A stretch of 51,204 nucleotides of DNA from Phycisphaeraceae bacterium (GCA_020831765.1 JAFIFY010000062.1:1-51204); one strand, 5' to 3'. Counted from the stretch's first letter, positions 24,007 to 33,183 are shown. Notes: generated by a model from the letters alone, not told the origin. Numbers and translations: made by a program.

Positions 24007-26835
24007 ATGCGACGTCGTTACGCCTGGGTGGCGGCTTGGCTCCTCCTGACGGGCATGGGTTTTGGTTCGCTGGCCGCGCAAGAGCCTGTTGCCCGGCCGC
24101 TTGCCGATATGGAGCTGCTCGTGCCCGAGGGTCGGTATGCACTGGTGACCCTCGATTTCGATGTGCCCGGCGCTCCGGATCACTTCCGCCAGTGGCGATA
24201 TGTCGGGGCGATGCGCGGCGATCGAATCACGATGGACCACGGAACCGGCGTCAGTCGCGATGGAGGTGAACTCCACCTGCGCGGCAATCGGCTCAGCGGC
24301 ACCTTCCATCACAGCTTCTCACAGCGCAACCAGCCTGAGTTGAAGATCACGATCGATGCCCGCGTCGTGGATGGTCGCATTGAAGGCCGGGCGACGATCG
24401 GCGAGCATGTGGGATCGGTCTGGGGAAGGATCAGACCAGGCCGGGAATTGGCTGAACGAAACGCGATCCCGGCCGATGCCGCTTGGCCGAGCTTTCTTGG
24501 CCCGGTCAATGGTGGCGTTGCCGCGCTCCCAACCTCGACGCCGTTGATCGATCACCCGGACCAGATCGAGTTGCTGTGGCGCGCCGAGGCCAACGATATC
24601 GGGCAGGGGATCGGCTCGATCTCACGGTTCATGGATGGCTGGCGGGATGCCAGCGGACTTCGAACGGCCGGGGGTTCGGCATCGCCGGTACTGGCCGATG
24701 GCCGCGTCTATCTTTCGTATTACGTGCCCGCTCCCGGCACACAGACCTCCAGCGCCGCGATCGCGGCGCTGGCGCAGCGGGCGGGGATTACCGAGTCCGA
24801 TGTGCCGTGGTATGCCAGGGAGAAGGTCTGGCCGACGCTGAATGAGGTCGTGTTGGCCATCGATGCTCGGACCGGCGAAACCCTTTGGAAGGCGACGATC
24901 CGGGGGCGGGGTGGTCAGAATATTCAGCACCACAAGGCCGGGCCCTTCAACATGACCCCTTCAGTGGGCGGCGGGCGCGTGTTTGCGATCGGCATGTCGG
25001 GCAATCTGTACGCGCTGGATGCGGTGACCGGGCAGGGGTTGTGGGAACGGCCGCTGGGCCTTGGCGGCGGGGCGCTTTACAGCGCAACGGCACAGGCGGT
25101 CGGCAAGATGGTGGTGGTGCCCTATCGCGGCCGATGGGCGGGGATGGAGGGAGCGACCGGTCGATTGCTCTGGCACTCGCCCGTCCCTTACCAGCATGTC
25201 ATCCTGGCGCGCTGGTCCCATGGATCGGGGGATGTGCTCATCGGAGCGGTGAGCGATGGCGACGGGACGGGAATCGTGGGCATCGATGCGGCCGATGGCG
25301 AAGTGGTCTGGAGACTGGAGGGAATCCGGATTCGATCCGGCGGGCGTGGGCTGGGCTCCGGTGGGCTTTCGGTGCACGGTGACCGCTTGCTGGGTTATGT
25401 CGAGGCCGGGGATGGGCGCGCCGATGCCGTCGCCTGGGCGCTTGGCGAGGAAGCGCCACGCGAACTCTGGCGGGTTCGGGTCGAGCCGCTGCATCCGGGT
25501 AATGTGCCCGTGGTGGTGCGTGATCGATTTCTCTTCACCGCCGACTTGCAGGTGGTGGATATTGAAAGCGGCCGGATCGTGGCCCGAGGGCAGGGGGCGC
25601 GGCCGGGCAATGGCGGCTACCTCCAGGCGATGAACGACCTGGTCTTCGTTCGGATCGATGGCACCCACGGACGCATTGAGACCTGCATATACCGCGTGGC
25701 CGAGGATGGCTCGGTCAACAACCTGACGCCGCGACGCAACTGGAGCCCGCCGATCGGTGCAGGGACAACCAGCTACCATCATCCGATCATGTATCCACTG
25801 GCTGATGGGCGGTTGATCCTTCGCCAGCGCGATGGGCTCTACTGCTGGGATCTGCGGCGCCCGGGCGACGATCCGAGAGTCGCAGCCGCCCAGGCATCAG
25901 CCCAGCGCTTGGCCGAACTGCTTGCCGATGACCGCCGGGCGACACGGCTTGAATCGCTTGAAGCCCTGTCACGCATGGAGGTGAAGGCGACGGTGATCGC
26001 TGCGCCGGCGCTGGCGGCGATGCTGGCCAAGACCGGTGTCGATCCGCTGGCCGAACGTGCTCACTCTCTGCTGGCGAGGATGGCGGATGCCGCCGGGCCG
26101 GCGCTTCTGGAGGCGACGGCGCACGATCGTGCCCTGGTTCGACGCGGGGCGTGGGAACTGCTGACGCTGATCGGCGAAAAGCCTCGGGAAACCGGCGCGC
26201 GTGTGGCCGTGGCGTCGATCGATGATCCGGACCCATCGGTGCGCGCTGCGGCTCGTGATTGCTTTGCATCATTGGGCGCGGATGCGGTGCCCGGTCTGCT
26301 GGAGTGGATCCAGAGCGACGATGCCCAGCGTCGGCGTGTGGGCTTTGAGACCCTCGGGCGATTCGGCCGTGATGCCATGGATGCGCTGCCGGTTCTCTTG
26401 GCCATGCTTGAGAAGCGAGCGACCAACCCCGAGCTTTACGAGGCTGCGCTGGAAACACTGCTCCACATCAGCCCGCCCGGACCGCTGCCGGCCAGTGCCG
26501 AGCCAGGGCTCAGGGCGATCATGCTCGAAAGCACGCGTCCGACCGCGGGGCTGGCGGCTGAGTATCTGCACCGATATGGCCGGCGGATGCTGCCGTTTTT
26601 CATTGAATCCCTCGATCAGGAGAACCATACCGGGCATTATGAATACCGCATCATCCTCCACGCCTGCCGCGCCCTGGTTCTTTACGGCGGGGATGCCCAG
26701 CCGGCCATCCCCGCCCTGCGTGAGTTGGTCGGGCGTGATTGGGCTCACCGGGCTCACTCGGTCCTGCCGCAGGTCAGGCGGACGCTGGAGCGGATCGAGG
26801 CTGAGGTTCGCCAGCGAGGGAATGATGTTGAATGA
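24007..26835 (+). CDS. Secreted PQQ-like beta-propeller protein with HEAT repeats
   Basis: Exported protein of 942 residues; signal peptide MRRRYAWVAAWLLLTGMGFG ending near SLAAQ. Residues ~30-150 form an unnamed beta-rich region. WPSFLGPVNGGVA opens a PQQ-type eight-bladed propeller (about 155-620), with blade signatures such as LAIDARTGETLWKATI, LYALDAVTGQGLWERPL and VGIDAADGEVVWRLEG. From ~635 on come HEAT-like repeats (DDPDPSVRAAARDCFASLGADAVPGLLEWI). PQQ-propeller proteins of this type in planctomycetes are mostly of unknown function; similarity to dehydrogenases does not prove catalysis. AAAGGAG sits 5 bases before the ATG. Confidence 0.9.
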   Translation: MRRRYAWVAAWLLLTGMGFGSLAAQEPVARPLADMELLVPEGRYALVTLDFDVPGAPDHFRQWRYVGAMRGDRITMDHGTGVSRDGGELHLRGNRLSGTFHHSFSQRNQPELKITIDARVVDGRIEGRATIGEHVGSVWGRIRPGRELAERNAIPADAAWPSFLGPVNGGVAALPTSTPLIDHPDQIELLWRAEANDIGQGIGSISRFMDGWRDASGLRTAGGSASPVLADGRVYLSYYVPAPGTQTSSAAIAALAQRAGITESDVPWYAREKVWPTLNEVVLAIDARTGETLWKATIRGRGGQNIQHHKAGPFNMTPSVGGGRVFAIGMSGNLYALDAVTGQGLWERPLGLGGGALYSATAQAVGKMVVVPYRGRWAGMEGATGRLLWHSPVPYQHVILARWSHGSGDVLIGAVSDGDGTGIVGIDAADGEVVWRLEGIRIRSGGRGLGSGGLSVHGDRLLGYVEAGDGRADAVAWALGEEAPRELWRVRVEPLHPGNVPVVVRDRFLFTADLQVVDIESGRIVARGQGARPGNGGYLQAMNDLVFVRIDGTHGRIETCIYRVAEDGSVNNLTPRRNWSPPIGAGTTSYHHPIMYPLADGRLILRQRDGLYCWDLRRPGDDPRVAAAQASAQRLAELLADDRRATRLESLEALSRMEVKATVIAAPALAAMLAKTGVDPLAERAHSLLARMADAAGPALLEATAHDRALVRRGAWELLTLIGEKPRETGARVAVASIDDPDPSVRAAARDCFASLGADAVPGLLEWIQSDDAQRRRVGFETLGRFGRDAMDALPVLLAMLEKRATNPELYEAALETLLHISPPGPLPASAEPGLRAIMLESTRPTAGLAAEYLHRYGRRMLPFFIESLDQENHTGHYEYRIILHACRALVLYGGDAQPAIPALRELVGRDWAHRAHSVLPQVRRTLERIEAEVRQRGNDVE

Positions 26836-26877
26836 GTTGCGAGTGATAATTCAATGACCACGAACAAGGAAAGTATC

Positions 26878-28467
26878 ATGGACAAAAAGTGTTGCGCTCT
26901 GCTGGCGATCACGTTTCTGGTTACGGGTTCGTTCGCGGCTTTGGTGCGGGCGGAAGCGGAAGCCCCGGTTCCCGGTGTGCTCGATCAGCTTGCGCTTGAA
27001 GTCAAACCGCCGGTCCGCTTTGCCGACTATGTCCCTGCTTTCCGCGTGGTCAAGCATGAACTGGTCTTTCATTGGTGGCGGGATGGCGGGCTTGCCGAGC
27101 ATCGGGAAATGGTTGATCTGGTCATGGACGGCGATCGGCCGATCGCCATGTTGCCCGGATATTTCTTTGCGCCTTATCCCGGCGCGGACACGCGCAACTG
27201 GCTCGATGAAACCTTCAATCCGCGCTTCCGTCGGTTTGGCGTTGATATCCCCGACCGAAGCCCGGGCGTGACCGGATCCCGGAGTCATGAAGTCCTGGCC
27301 ACCGGCCGCAGCCTGGTGTTCACCGCGCGCACCGGGGCGTTCAGGGATGATCCTCGCGCCCAGCGCGGAGCCGGTTCGCTGACGACCTTTACCCTGCGTG
27401 TCGATCCGGTGTGGGGTTATGTCATCGATCGCCACACGAAATGGCGCGCTGACCAGCGCCCGGTCGATCGCCAGGGCAGGCCCACGCCGACCTTCCATGC
27501 CGGCATGTGGTATTCCGGCGGCATCACTTCCATCTGGCCCGAGGAGATCACCTATCGCTTCAGCGGCGCGGCCCATGACATGCCCGCCGAAGGTGATGGC
27601 CCGCGATTCACCATCTGGTCGAACAACAGCGAATCCATGTTCCGCCCCCATCATCCCACCGTCCACCCCCGTGGCTTCGTCGCCAACCTTCGCGACCGCA
27701 CCGGCTGGGGCGTGGCTCTGACACATGAGTTCGATCAGCCATCCCGCTACAGCGTCTGTCCAATCTGGGGAGGCTTCCATCCCCATGTGCCGATGATCGC
27801 CGACGAGGCGGAAGATGGCTCGATCAGCGGCGAGTTTCATCAGCGATTGATGACCCTGCCGCCCGAGATCGTCGATCACATCATCGACAACGCCCGGCAG
27901 GTCAACGACCAGGGCCGGGTCATCCTCATCCGCCCGGATGGCGAGGATTTTGAAGACCAGCCGCTGCCGGCCGGAACCCCCGAGCGCGGCTTCCAGCCCG
28001 ACCGAACCCACGGCATCGACACCGGCCAGAACTGCCGCATCACCACACGCCACGCCCGCGGCGGCGAACGCTCACTGGAAGTCGATGGCATGACGGCCGA
28101 GCAGTTCATCAACTTCCGCTTCTTCCCGCGCGACCGGGCGCACACGCGCTTTCTGCCCAACAAGCTCTATCGCCTGGAATGCTGGGTCAAGGTCGAAGGC
28201 GACGATACCGAAGCCTTCATCATTCCCAGCCCCGCGCTGGGTCTGACGCCCCAACGCCTGCTCGATGGCGAAGGCATCGGCACCCATCGCACCCAAACGG
28301 TGCGCGCCGGTGAGGGATGGCGCAAGGTCAGCGTCGAGTTCCGCGGACAGCCGCACGGCAACCCGATGAATGTGCGCTTCGTGGTCATCGGTGAAGGCAA
28401 GGGATATTTCGATGATTTTCGAATCCATCGTGTGACCGACCAGGCCGAGGTGCGCGGAAGCGAGTGA
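26878..28467 (+). CDS. Secreted protein of unknown function with CBM-like C-terminus
   Basis: Exported protein of 529 residues. ATG 26878 is chosen because AAGGA lies just before it and the product then starts MDKKCCALLAITFLVTGSF, a clean signal peptide. I recognise no catalytic motif. The centre is rich in aromatic and charged residues (LVFHWWRDGGLAEHREMVDLV, DPVWGYVIDRHTKWRADQRP). The last ~150 residues resemble a carbohydrate-binding jelly-roll: GGERSLEVDGM, LYRLECWVKVEGDD, GWRKVSVEFRG, GYFDDFRIHRV. It follows the PQQ/HEAT gene by 42 bp and may share its transcript. A role in carbohydrate recognition is a guess. Confidence 0.85.
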   Translation: MDKKCCALLAITFLVTGSFAALVRAEAEAPVPGVLDQLALEVKPPVRFADYVPAFRVVKHELVFHWWRDGGLAEHREMVDLVMDGDRPIAMLPGYFFAPYPGADTRNWLDETFNPRFRRFGVDIPDRSPGVTGSRSHEVLATGRSLVFTARTGAFRDDPRAQRGAGSLTTFTLRVDPVWGYVIDRHTKWRADQRPVDRQGRPTPTFHAGMWYSGGITSIWPEEITYRFSGAAHDMPAEGDGPRFTIWSNNSESMFRPHHPTVHPRGFVANLRDRTGWGVALTHEFDQPSRYSVCPIWGGFHPHVPMIADEAEDGSISGEFHQRLMTLPPEIVDHIIDNARQVNDQGRVILIRPDGEDFEDQPLPAGTPERGFQPDRTHGIDTGQNCRITTRHARGGERSLEVDGMTAEQFINFRFFPRDRAHTRFLPNKLYRLECWVKVEGDDTEAFIIPSPALGLTPQRLLDGEGIGTHRTQTVRAGEGWRKVSVEFRGQPHGNPMNVRFVVIGEGKGYFDDFRIHRVTDQAEVRGSE

Positions 28468-28553
28468 TGTGCCGATGGACGGCTCGGGCCGGACGGTAAC
28501 GCCCCCGTTCAATCATGACCGTAATCGCGCGTGACATGGTGGGTGCCCGCCGA

Positions 28554-28952
28554 TCAACCGCGGCGCTTGGTCAGCTTGCCAAAGTCATCGGTGATGGGAT
28601 GCACCTTGCCGGTCTCGTGGTCCCACCAGTGCACCTCGGGGCCGAGTTGTTCGCCGCGTTTGAGAAAGATGAGTTGATCGCCGCTTCCGTTGCCGCCGAT
28701 GGCGACCGCATCCTCGGGAAAGCCCGTCCACTGCATCGCCGACCGAGTCTGGCGGACCACATCGTTGCAGGTGCGTTTGAGACGTTTCTTGTCGCTTGTA
28801 TCGAAGATCGGATACAGCGACCACTGGTCCGATCCGGTACGAATCGACCCACCATTGTCCGCGACCATGGCGTTGACATAGCTGGCGGGAAAGCTGGCGC
28901 CGATGGCTGCTTCCGTCTTTCGAATGAAAGACTCATCAACGGGAAATGCCAT
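28554..28952 (-). CDS. SMI1/KNR4 family protein
   Basis: Cytoplasmic 132-residue protein of the SMI1/KNR4 (SUKH) superfamily: VDESFIRKTEAAIGASFPASYVNAMVADNGGSI, then DAVAIGGNGSGDQLIFL and the terminal VHWWDHETGKVH strand. Members serve as immunity proteins to polymorphic toxins or as general regulators; no toxin gene is adjacent, so an orphan immunity role is only one option. ATG 28952 is preferred over 28958 because GGAG is then 7 bases upstream. Confidence 0.88.
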   Translation of the reverse strand: MAFPVDESFIRKTEAAIGASFPASYVNAMVADNGGSIRTGSDQWSLYPIFDTSDKKRLKRTCNDVVRQTRSAMQWTGFPEDAVAIGGNGSGDQLIFLKRGEQLGPEVHWWDHETGKVHPITDDFGKLTKRRG

Positions 28953-29000
28953 GGACATTCTCCAACAGGTGCAAGTCGCCGTCCCCCACAGGGCAGCGGT

Positions 29001-29339
29001 TCATCCATCCCCCGTCGGCGGATTCAACCGCAGAGCGTTCGCCTCGGCCCATTCGTGCATGGCGATGAGCACCGGTTGCAGGCTCCTGCCCAGGTCGGTC
29101 AGTGAGTATTCCACCTTGGGCGGCACCTGCTGATAGACCTTGCGCAGGATCAGTCCGCGTGCCTCAAGCTCGCGCAACTGCTGGGTCAGGGTTCGATGCG
29201 ATACACCCGTCAGGGCGCGGTGCAACTGGCTGAAGCGGCGCGTGCCGTCCAGCAACTCATGAATGATCATGACCTTCCAGCGCCCGCCGATGACTTCCAG
29301 CGTCACTTCAACCGGGCAACCGACCGCTTTTCTGCTCAT
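29001..29339 (-). CDS. HxlR-family winged-helix regulator
   Basis: DNA-binding regulator of 112 residues: CPVEVTLEVIGGRWKVMIIHELLDGTRRFSQLHRAL, then GVSHRTLTQQLRELEARGLILRKV and PPKVEYSLTDLGRSLQPVL, a standard HxlR domain. HxlR members often sense reactive electrophiles or oxidants through a Cys near the N-terminus; here Cys8 (VGCPVE) could serve. It is divergent from the isochorismatase-pirin pair, and a perfect palindrome overlaps its own -10. Autorepression and control of the pair are likely. ATG 29339 gives 9-base spacing from GAGG; ATG 29345 is close by. Confidence 0.92.
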   Translation of the reverse strand: MSRKAVGCPVEVTLEVIGGRWKVMIIHELLDGTRRFSQLHRALTGVSHRTLTQQLRELEARGLILRKVYQQVPPKVEYSLTDLGRSLQPVLIAMHEWAEANALRLNPPTGDG

Positions 29340-29364
29340 GGTCATGGGCCTCACGGTTACACGA

Positions 29365-29377
29365 AAGTTACTAACTT
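29365..29377. promoter_or_regulatory. Palindromic operator, likely HxlR site
   Basis: AAGTTACTAACTT is a perfect 13-bp palindrome. It overlaps the -10 of the minus-strand hxlR promoter and lies upstream of the plus-strand promoter, so binding could repress hxlR and tune the other gene. Confidence 0.6.
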
Positions 29378-29400
29378 ACAATTTTGTGCATTCTTGTCAA
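29373..29400 (-). promoter_or_regulatory. Promoter of the HxlR-type gene
   Basis: Minus strand: TTGACA (29400-29395), 16-base spacer, TAAGTT (29378-29373). The -35 is perfect. The -10 is weak and lies within the palindrome. Confidence 0.5.
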
Positions 29401-29421
29401 TCATTTTATACGCGCTAAAGT
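29394..29421 (+). promoter_or_regulatory. Promoter of the isochorismatase-pirin pair
   Basis: TTGTCA (29394-29399), 16-base spacer, TAAAGT (29416-29421). Its -35 overlaps that of the divergent hxlR promoter on the other strand. Confidence 0.5.
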
Positions 29422-29499
29422 GCCCGTACAACGGTGGCCGGTTTCAAGCACGTTGCTTGCCGACGCGGCCGCGCAACTGCCGATTCAAGGAGAACTCGA

Positions 29500-30123
29500 A
29501 TGAGCAAGGGTTTCAACTACCGCCGATTGGACAAGAACGATGCGGCTGTCCTTCTGGTGGATCACCAGTCCGGACTGTGCAACATCGTGGGCGATTTCTC
29601 GCCGGATGATTTCAAGAACAACGTGCTGGCTCTGGCTGATGCGGCCAGGTACTTCAAGCTGCCGACCATCCTGACCACCAGCTTCGAGCAGGGTCCCAAT
29701 GGGCCACTGGTGCCCGAACTCAAGGAACTCTTTCCCGATGCGCCGTACATCGCCCGGCCCGGACTGATCAATGCCTGGGACAACGAAGACTTTGTCAAGG
29801 CCGTCAAGGCCACCGGCAAGAAGCAGTTGATCATCGCCGGCGTGGTCACCGAAGTGTGCGTGGCGTTCCCGGCCCTGTCCGCTCTGGAAGAGGGGTATGA
29901 GGTCTTTGTGGTGACCGATGCCTCGGGCACGTTCAACCACACCACTCGAGAAAGCGCCTGGCTGAGGATGCAGGCGGCGGGGGCTCAGTTGATGACCTGG
30001 TTCGGCGCTGCCTGCGAGCTGCACCGTGACTGGCGCAACGATATCGAAGGGCTGGGGACGTTGTTCTCCAACCATCTGCCCGCGTATCGCAACCTCATCA
30101 CCAGCTACAACGCCAGGGGCTGA
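29500..30123 (+). CDS. Isochorismatase-like hydrolase (YcaC group)
   Basis: Cysteine hydrolase of 207 residues. Asp21 (VLLVDHQSG), a Lys around 107-108 (TGKKQLIIAG) and Cys120 (VVTEVCV) form the usual triad. SFEQGPNGPLVPEL and TFNHTTRESAWLRMQAAGAQLMTW match the YcaC group rather than true isochorismatases. The substrate is unknown. AAGGAG lies 7 bases before ATG 29500, excluding the longer upstream frame. The pirin gene follows after 76 bp, and both lie opposite an HxlR regulator. Such trios occur in stress or detoxification contexts; that role is inferred. Confidence 0.92.
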   Translation: MSKGFNYRRLDKNDAAVLLVDHQSGLCNIVGDFSPDDFKNNVLALADAARYFKLPTILTTSFEQGPNGPLVPELKELFPDAPYIARPGLINAWDNEDFVKAVKATGKKQLIIAGVVTEVCVAFPALSALEEGYEVFVVTDASGTFNHTTRESAWLRMQAAGAQLMTWFGAACELHRDWRNDIEGLGTLFSNHLPAYRNLITSYNARG

Positions 30124-30199
30124 ACCATCGGTCGCGGCGGGTCGATCGCCCGCTTCGGCCATTGAAGACGAGCTTACCTTCAAGCGAAAGGACCACGCC

Positions 30200-31087
30200 A
30201 TGACGACCACCACGACCAGACGTATCGCCCAAGCCCTTCCCGCCCCCGCGCCGCACTGGGTCGGTGATGGCTTCCCGGTGCGGTCGATGTTCTCGATCCA
30301 TGGGCAAGATTCCGCCGCGCTCAGCCCGTTTCTGTTGATGGATTATGCCGGCCCGCACCGGTTCGAACCGGATGCTGGCGGACGGCCGCGCGGCGTGGAT
30401 GAGCATCCGCACCGGGGGTTCGAGACCGTCACCATCGTTTATCAGGGCGAGCTCGAGCACAGGGACTCGGCTGGCAACAGCGGACGGATCGGTCCCGGCG
30501 ATGTGCAGTGGATGACCGCGGCTTCGGGTGTGGTGCATGAGGAGAAGCACTCGGCTACCTTCACACGTGAGGGCGGGACGCTGGAGATGATCCAGTTGTG
30601 GGTGAATCTGCCGGCACATGAGAAGATGGCCCCGCCGCGCTACCAGGAGATATTGAGCCGATCGATCCCAAGCGTGAAGCTGGCCGATGATGCCGGCGCT
30701 GCGCGCGTGATCGCCGGTCGCCTGGGCGAAACGCGGGGCCCGGCCAGGACGGTCACCCCGATGGACCTTTGGGATGTTCGGCTGAACCCGGGCGCTTCGG
30801 TCGAGCTTCCCGTGCCCGATGGGCATAACTCGATCCTGGTGGTCCTGCGTGGCGACATCAGCATCGGGGGCGCGGCCATCCAGAAGCACCAGTGCGCGTT
30901 GCTCGATGCCACCGGCGAATCGGTCCGCATCAGCGCAGGCGACCAGGGCGCGACACTGCTGCTGCTCAGCGGCGAGCCGATCGATGAGCCGGTCGCGGCC
31001 CATGGTCCCTTTGTGATGAACACCACCGATGAGATCCGCCGGGCGATCGCCGATTATCAGGCCGGCCGCATGGGCAGACTGGAATGA
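30200..31087 (+). CDS. Pirin-family bicupin protein
   Basis: Pirin of 295 residues. The N-terminal cupin has the metal-binding pattern HPHRGFETVTIVYQGELEHRDSAG, with His and Glu ligands, then GPGDVQWMTAASGVVHEE. The C-terminal cupin is less conserved (DGHNSILVVLRGDISIGG, FVMNTTDEIRRAIADYQAGRMG). Bacterial pirins include quercetin 2,3-dioxygenases and redox-linked regulators; which applies here is not decidable. Start ATG 30200 has AAAGGA upstream; a much longer frame overlaps the preceding gene and is not used. Likely co-transcribed with the YcaC-like hydrolase. Confidence 0.92.
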   Translation: MTTTTTRRIAQALPAPAPHWVGDGFPVRSMFSIHGQDSAALSPFLLMDYAGPHRFEPDAGGRPRGVDEHPHRGFETVTIVYQGELEHRDSAGNSGRIGPGDVQWMTAASGVVHEEKHSATFTREGGTLEMIQLWVNLPAHEKMAPPRYQEILSRSIPSVKLADDAGAARVIAGRLGETRGPARTVTPMDLWDVRLNPGASVELPVPDGHNSILVVLRGDISIGGAAIQKHQCALLDATGESVRISAGDQGATLLLLSGEPIDEPVAAHGPFVMNTTDEIRRAIADYQAGRMGRLE

Positions 31088-31117
31088 ACGGCCGTCCGGC
31101 GGATAGAAAGCATCTAT

Positions 31118-31153
31118 GGTCTTGCCGCCCAGCAAGGTATGGGCGGCAAGACC
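31118..31153. other. Strong 14-bp hairpin after the pirin gene
   Basis: GGTCTTGCCGCCCA (31118-31131) pairs perfectly with TGGGCGGCAAGACC (31140-31153) around an 8-base loop. No U-run follows, so it is not a standard intrinsic terminator; it may stabilise a 3' end or mark a repeat. Confidence 0.45.
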
Positions 31154-31341
31154 GATGCCGATCAGTCGCGGTGGGGCGGATCGAACTATCGATCGAGTCT
31201 GTCCCATGGATGCCAGCTGGATGGAATGGGTCAGCGACGGGTTGACTCGGATGGCTGATCGTCCCGAAGACGCGGTATGATTCTCTGATCAGTTCCGCGA
31301 ACGCTCAGCCACGGACCCTTCACCGCCACGGAGCCAATCCG

Positions 31342-32727
31342 ATGACTGATGAACAGAGCAACGGCCGCGACCTGACTCGACGCGGATTTCTCAACGCCTC
31401 ACTGGCATGCGCTGCCGGCGGCGCCTTGGCATCGGTGTTCCCCCATCCGCTGATGGCTGGCTCAACGCCAGCCCGACCGCCGCGCCCCAACATCATCTTC
31501 ATCATGGCCGATGACCTGGGCTACGGCGATCTGGGCTCGTACGGGCAGAAGCGCATCGCCACGCCGCACCTCGATCAGTTGGCGGCCGACGGTGTGCGTT
31601 ACACCCAGTGCTATTCCGGCTCGCCCGTCTGCGCTCCGGCGCGCAGCGTGCTCATGACCGGACAGCACACCGGTCACACGCGCGTTCGCGGCAATTTCGG
31701 TGTCAGCGGCCGCGTGCCGTTGCGTGCCGAAGATGTCACTGTCGCTGATCTGCTCAAGGACGCCGGCTACGCCACAGGCATCACCGGCAAGTGGGGCCTC
31801 GGCGAGCCGGGAACCACGGGCATTCCCAGGCGCAAGGGGTTTGATGAGTGGTTCGGATATCTCAACCAGCGGCACGCACACGACTACTACCCTGAATATC
31901 TCTGGCGCAACGAGGAGCGACACGCTCTGGAAGGCAATCGGGGCGGTCGCCAGGAGCAGTATTCCCACGACCTGTTCACCGAGTTCGCGCTCGATTTCGT
32001 CGGCCGGCGGCGGCGCGATCCGTTCTTCCTCTATCTACCGTACACCATTCCGCACAGCCGATACCAGATTCCTGACCTTGGCCGGTATGCCGATGAGCCG
32101 TGGCCCCGTGATGCGCGTGTTCACGCGGCGATGATCACGCGAATGGACCGCGATGTCGGCCGCCTGATGGCGCTGCTCAAGGAGCGGGGCATGGATGAGA
32201 ACACCCTGGTGATGTTCACTTCGGACAACGGCGCTGCCCAGCGATGGGAGGGCATCTTCGATGCCTCGGGGGCACTGCGCGGCCGCAAGCGAGATCTCTA
32301 TGAAGGTGGCATCCGAGTCCCCATGATCGCGCGCTGGCCCGGCAGGATCGAGCGCGGCCGGGTCGATCACACGCCCTGGTATTTCACGGATGTCCTGCCA
32401 ACCTTCGCCCAACTCGCCGGAGCGCCCGTGCCACGCGGCATCGACGGTGCCAGCATCGTCCCATCCCTGCTCGGACGCGCGCAACCCGAGCTTGCCGATC
32501 GCTTCATGTACTGGGAGTTTCATGAAGGCGGCTTCCAGCAGGCCGTCCGGCAAGGCGAGTGGAAGGCCGTCCTGCCCCAGCGCGGCCAACCCATGGAGCT
32601 CTATCACCTTCCCACCGATATCGCCGAAAGCCGAAACGTCGCGCCCGACAACCCCGACATGGTCGGCCGCATTACCGAGTATCTCAAGACGGCCCGCACT
32701 GAATCCGAAGAGTGGCCGGTTGGATAG
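31342..32727 (+). CDS. Tat-exported arylsulfatase-like sulfatase
   Basis: Sulfatase of 461 residues. The N-terminus has a twin-arginine signal (TRRGFLNASLACAAGGALA, Arg13-Arg14). The metal site is IIFIMADDLGYGDLGSYG (Asp57, Asp58), and the formylglycine motif is Cys97 in PVCAPARSVLMTG. The conserved GITGKWGLGEPG lysine motif and VMFTSDNGAA metal site are also present. It is exported folded, so the modifying enzyme must act before export. It is a solitary gene in the same direction as the pirin gene, 254 bp downstream. The substrate is unknown; planctomycete relatives act on sulfated polysaccharides. Confidence 0.95.
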   Translation: MTDEQSNGRDLTRRGFLNASLACAAGGALASVFPHPLMAGSTPARPPRPNIIFIMADDLGYGDLGSYGQKRIATPHLDQLAADGVRYTQCYSGSPVCAPARSVLMTGQHTGHTRVRGNFGVSGRVPLRAEDVTVADLLKDAGYATGITGKWGLGEPGTTGIPRRKGFDEWFGYLNQRHAHDYYPEYLWRNEERHALEGNRGGRQEQYSHDLFTEFALDFVGRRRRDPFFLYLPYTIPHSRYQIPDLGRYADEPWPRDARVHAAMITRMDRDVGRLMALLKERGMDENTLVMFTSDNGAAQRWEGIFDASGALRGRKRDLYEGGIRVPMIARWPGRIERGRVDHTPWYFTDVLPTFAQLAGAPVPRGIDGASIVPSLLGRAQPELADRFMYWEFHEGGFQQAVRQGEWKAVLPQRGQPMELYHLPTDIAESRNVAPDNPDMVGRITEYLKTARTESEEWPVG

Positions 32728-32766
32728 GATCGCGGGGACGTATCCCCGTCACGCCGCTCCTGGCGA

Positions 32767-33183
32767 TCAACGGTCGAACTCGCCCGCAGCCTCGGGCTGG
32801 TGGATTACCTTGGTGATCTCGTAGCGCCGACGTCCGGCGGGCACATCCCATTCCAACGAATCACCAGCGCGGTAGCCCAAGAGAGCCGTGCCCAGCGGTT
32901 CGAGCACGGAAATGCGCCCTTCATCCATGTCCGCATCCTCGGGATAGACGACCGTCCAGGTCTGAGCCCGGCGGCTTCCTTCGGCCCGCACCACCGCGGT
33001 GGAATTCATCGTCACGACATCCGGTGGAACGGCATCGGCTTTCACGATCTGCGCCTGGCCCAGTTCCTGCTCAAGAGCACGCAGATACTCATCGTTTTCA
33101 GTTCGCAGCTCGCGCGTGTGGTGAATCAGTTGCCGCAAGCGATCCAGATCCTGACTGGTGATGACGATGGTTCGAGTCTGCAT
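32767..33183 (-). CDS. Rnk/GreA-type nucleoside diphosphate kinase regulator
   Basis: GreA/GreB-family protein of 138 residues, Rnk-like: a short N-terminal coiled region (QDLDRLRQLIHHTRELRTENDEYLRALEQEL), then the FK506-binding-type C-terminal domain (TVVYPEDADMDEGRISVLEPLGTALLGYRAGDSLEWDVP). The N-terminal hairpin is too short for transcript cleavage, so it probably binds RNA polymerase without GreA activity, as known for Rnk. AGGAG is 6 bases before ATG 33183, correcting a longer frame. It has a 247-nt leader with a strong promoter and an internal terminator, so expression is probably attenuated. Confidence 0.9.
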   Translation of the reverse strand: MQTRTIVITSQDLDRLRQLIHHTRELRTENDEYLRALEQELGQAQIVKADAVPPDVVTMNSTAVVRAEGSRRAQTWTVVYPEDADMDEGRISVLEPLGTALLGYRAGDSLEWDVPAGRRRYEITKVIHQPEAAGEFDR

